Made by a program: the position numbers and the translations under genes
The notes under the pieces: generated by a model
The model's database searches: none
The model's input: the letters and a program-made list of their open reading frames with translations, nothing else
What the model was told of the DNA's origin: nothing
Assembly: GCA_963837425.1 (NCBI GenBank)
Contig: CAWINH010000006.1
Span: 62,001 to 126,000, forward strand
DNA from: CAWINH01 sp963837425
GTDB lineage: Bacteria; Chloroflexota; Limnocylindria; QHBO01
Direction of reading: 5' to 3'
DNA length: 64,000 nucleotides
Shown: piece after piece, positions 62,115-64,000 of the stretch
How positions within the stretch are numbered: position 1 is the first letter of the stretch
Layout: each line of letters begins with the position of its first letter

Positions 62115-63142
62115 GCCGGGGCCGATGCGGGCGGCGCGGCGGTCGATTCGCGCATGACGAGCTCGGTCGGCAGCGTGGCGGTCTGCGGGCGCCGACCGGC
62201 GTGCAGCGCCGCGGCGAACTCGAACCCGCGGCGCCCCATCTCGTGGAGGGGCAGCCGCACCGTCGAGAGGCTGGGTGCCACCATGCCGGCCAGCTCGATG
62301 CCATCGAATCCGCTGACCGAGACCTGGCCCGGGACGTCGATCCCCAGCTCGCGGAGGCGTCGCAGCGCCCCGAGGGCGAGCAGGTCGCTGGCGGCGCAGA
62401 TGGCGGTGAACGACGCCTTCCCGGCCAGCAGCTCGTCGACGCCGCGCGCGCCCCCCTCCTGGTCGAAGCCGGTGCTGGCCACGAGCCCTGGATCGAAGGC
62501 GATGCCCGCATCGGCGAGGCCCCGTCGATATCCATCCAGGCGCCGGCGGGCCACGTACAGCGAGGTGGGCCCGGCCAGGAAGGCAATCCGCCGATGCCCG
62601 AGCCCAACGAGCGCGGCAACCATCCCCGCGACGCCGCCGCGGTTGTCGATGCCGATCTCCGGGTCGCCGGAGGCCGACGGCGACAGGTGGACGACGGCGG
62701 CGCCGTAGGCGCGCATGGCCGTGACGTGCTGGCGCACTCGGCGGTTCAGGACGGGATCGTCAAGTCCGCTGCCGGCGAAGATCAGCGTGGCCGCGCGCAT
62801 CGATCGCAGGAGGCGGACATAGGAGTTCTCGCGCTCCGCGATGCGGTCCGAGCTGCAGGTGATCACGAGCTGCCCTCCCGACGCGGCAGCGTCCTCGACA
62901 CCGCGCACCACCTCGGAGAAATAGGGGTCGGTGATGTCGTGAACGATGACGCCCACCACCGGCAGGTGGCTCTTGAGCAGCCCCCGGGCGAGGGCGTTCG
63001 GCACGTAGTCCAGCGTCTCGGCGGCGTCGAGGACGCGCTTGCGGGTCGCAGAGCTGACCGCGTAGGGTGCCGCGGAGACGACGCGCGAGACGGTGGCCGG
63101 CGACACCCCGGCAAGCATGGCGACGTCGGTGATGGATGCCAT
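62111..63142 (-). CDS. LacI-family transcriptional regulator
   Basis: 343 residues. HTH MASITDVAMLAGVSPATVSRVVSAAPYAVSSATRKRVLDAAETLDYVPNALARGL with hinge helix, then a periplasmic-binding-protein type ligand domain (VVGVIVHDITDPYFSEVVRGVEDAA ... DNRGGVAGMVAALVGLGHRRIAFLAGP ... AICAASDLLALGALRRLRELGIDVPGQVSVSGFDGIELAG). First gene of the nine-gene leftward operon, so probably autoregulated and inactivated by the operon substrate. 91 bases from the divergent alanine racemase gene. Confidence 0.92.
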   Translation of the reverse strand: MASITDVAMLAGVSPATVSRVVSAAPYAVSSATRKRVLDAAETLDYVPNALARGLLKSHLPVVGVIVHDITDPYFSEVVRGVEDAAASGGQLVITCSSDRIAERENSYVRLLRSMRAATLIFAGSGLDDPVLNRRVRQHVTAMRAYGAAVVHLSPSASGDPEIGIDNRGGVAGMVAALVGLGHRRIAFLAGPTSLYVARRRLDGYRRGLADAGIAFDPGLVASTGFDQEGGARGVDELLAGKASFTAICAASDLLALGALRRLRELGIDVPGQVSVSGFDGIELAGMVAPSLSTVRLPLHEMGRRGFEFAAALHAGRRPQTATLPTELVMRESTAAPPASAPA

Positions 63143-63233
63143 GCGCTCCCTCGTAGAAAAGGTTTGCTTCGGGACTGCTAAAGTACAGCCGTTCCGCGCG
63201 CCGCGTCAACCCGATCTCGACCGGGGTGAACCC

Positions 63234-64000
63234 ATGACCACCGACATCGCTCGGCGTGACGCCTGGATCGAGGTCGATCCGGGGGCCATTGTCGCGAATG
63301 CCGCCGCACTGCGCTCGCTGCTGCCGGCTGGAACCGGCCTGATGGCGGTGCTGAAGGCGAATGCCTACGGGCACGGTGCGCTCGAGGTGGCCTCCGCCCT
63401 GGCGGGGAGCGCGGACGCCTTCGGGGTCGCCACCCTCGACGAGGGGCTGACGCTGCGGCAGGCAGGCATCGGGGGCCGGATCGTCATCCTCTACGACGTG
63501 CCGGCCGGGGCCGCGGGCGAGGGGTCGGCGGCGGGCCTCGAGCTGTCGGTTGGGAGCCTCGAGGCACTCGAGGAGTTGCTCGGGCTCGCCGCAGAGCGGC
63601 GCCCCGTCATCCACCTCAAGGTCGACACCGGTATGACCCGCCAGGGGATCCGGCTCGAGCAGATCGCTGCCTGGGCGGAGCCGCTCTCGCGCGCGGCGCC
63701 CCTGATCGCCGCGGTGTGGACGCACCTGCGCGACGGCGCGGATGCCGCCGCCAGGTCGGCCCAGCACGAGGACTTCGCGGAGGCGCTGGCGGCACTCGCC
63801 GGGCTCGGTGTCCGAGGCGAGCGGCACGTCTCCGCCTCGGCCGCGATCCTCGCCGGCGCGGTCGGGGACGAGGAGCTCGTGCGCCCGGGGCTGGCGCTGT
63901 TCGGCGCTCTCCCCGACGAGTTCGTGGCGACCGGCGCAAAGGCGCCGGTCGCGCTGCAGCCGGCGATGGCGATCCGGGCGCGACCGCTGCGCGTCGCGAA
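63234..64000 (+). CDS. alr: Alanine racemase, N-terminal part (runs off the right edge)
   Basis: 255 residues visible. PLP Lys in MAVLKANAYGHGALEVA, ARRDAWIEVDPGAIVANAAALRSLL start, HLKVDTGMTRQGI, and VRPGLALFGALP (family motif R-P-G-x-x-x-[FY]-G). Makes D-alanine for peptidoglycan. Divergent from the LacI gene and a likely housekeeping boundary of the catabolic region. The C-terminal beta domain lies outside the window. Confidence 0.9.
   Translation, partial: MTTDIARRDAWIEVDPGAIVANAAALRSLLPAGTGLMAVLKANAYGHGALEVASALAGSADAFGVATLDEGLTLRQAGIGGRIVILYDVPAGAAGEGSAAGLELSVGSLEALEELLGLAAERRPVIHLKVDTGMTRQGIRLEQIAAWAEPLSRAAPLIAAVWTHLRDGADAAARSAQHEDFAEALAALAGLGVRGERHVSASAAILAGAVGDEELVRPGLALFGALPDEFVATGAKAPVALQPAMAIRARPLRVA

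Overview
The window is a 64-kb piece of a high-GC bacterial chromosome. The gene content fits Chloroflexota (Candidatus Limnocylindria / Ellin6529-like) or, less likely, a deep actinobacterial relative: LLM flavin oxidoreductases, CoxL-type molybdenum hydroxylase subunits, HAAS/PadR pairs, a replication-relaxation protein, a GerW-like protein and dense operons with 4-nt stop/start overlaps. This assignment is inference; no rRNA is present.

Layout. 1-11.7 kb is core chromosome: NAD(P)HX epimerase (partial), a cytochrome c, a cbb3-oxidase subunit I homologue that has lost every heme and copper histidine, initiator tRNA, a GerW-like protein, a saccharopine-dehydrogenase-like enzyme, proline dehydrogenase, a KimA-like K+ transporter broken by several indels with KdpDE-like regulators, and an LLM oxidoreductase. 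Three copies of a ~134-bp element with imperfect terminal inverted repeats sit between these genes.

11.74-31.79 kb is a genomic island in tRNA-Lys(UUU). A 38-bp direct repeat of the 5' half of the tRNA flanks it, and a tyrosine recombinase lies next to the intact tRNA at the right end. Cargo: an AlbA_2/Schlafen-type ATPase, a replication-relaxation protein, IS256 and IS21 remains, two ECF sigma/anti-sigma-like pairs, secreted and Cys-containing lipoproteins, a MacAB-like exporter, two HTH regulators (one XRE-TPR, RRNPP-like), and beside them an unlisted 39-aa pre-peptide gene ending in DTIPPQFP.

31.8-42.4 kb: a HAAS membrane protein and its PadR regulator, GalE, then a leftward operon: transaldolase, an HprK-like P-loop protein, the three subunits of a xanthine-dehydrogenase-type molybdenum hydroxylase, and a PPDK-like protein without the C-terminal PEP/pyruvate barrel.

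42.5-54.6 kb: a rightward catabolic and uptake region: a PEP-mobile-domain protein, a GntR/FadR regulator, SDR, MBL hydrolase, Gfo/Idh/MocA dehydrogenase, a TIM-barrel isomerase, DeoC and a complete ribose-type ABC importer. Two near-identical palindromes of the form ATCGAT-N-ATCGAT lie in the divergent promoter and between gntR and the SDR gene, and probably are the GntR operators.

54.6-63.1 kb: a converging nine-gene operon led by a LacI regulator (DapA-like aldolase, SDR, CoA-transferase, enoyl-CoA hydratase, LLM oxidoreductase, AroE-like dehydrogenase, FAH hydrolase, creatininase-like hydrolase). It looks like breakdown of a cyclic or branched acid; the substrate is not known. Alanine racemase starts at the right edge.

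Several genes carry single-base indels, mostly at G runs, which raises the possibility of assembly error rather than true pseudogenes.
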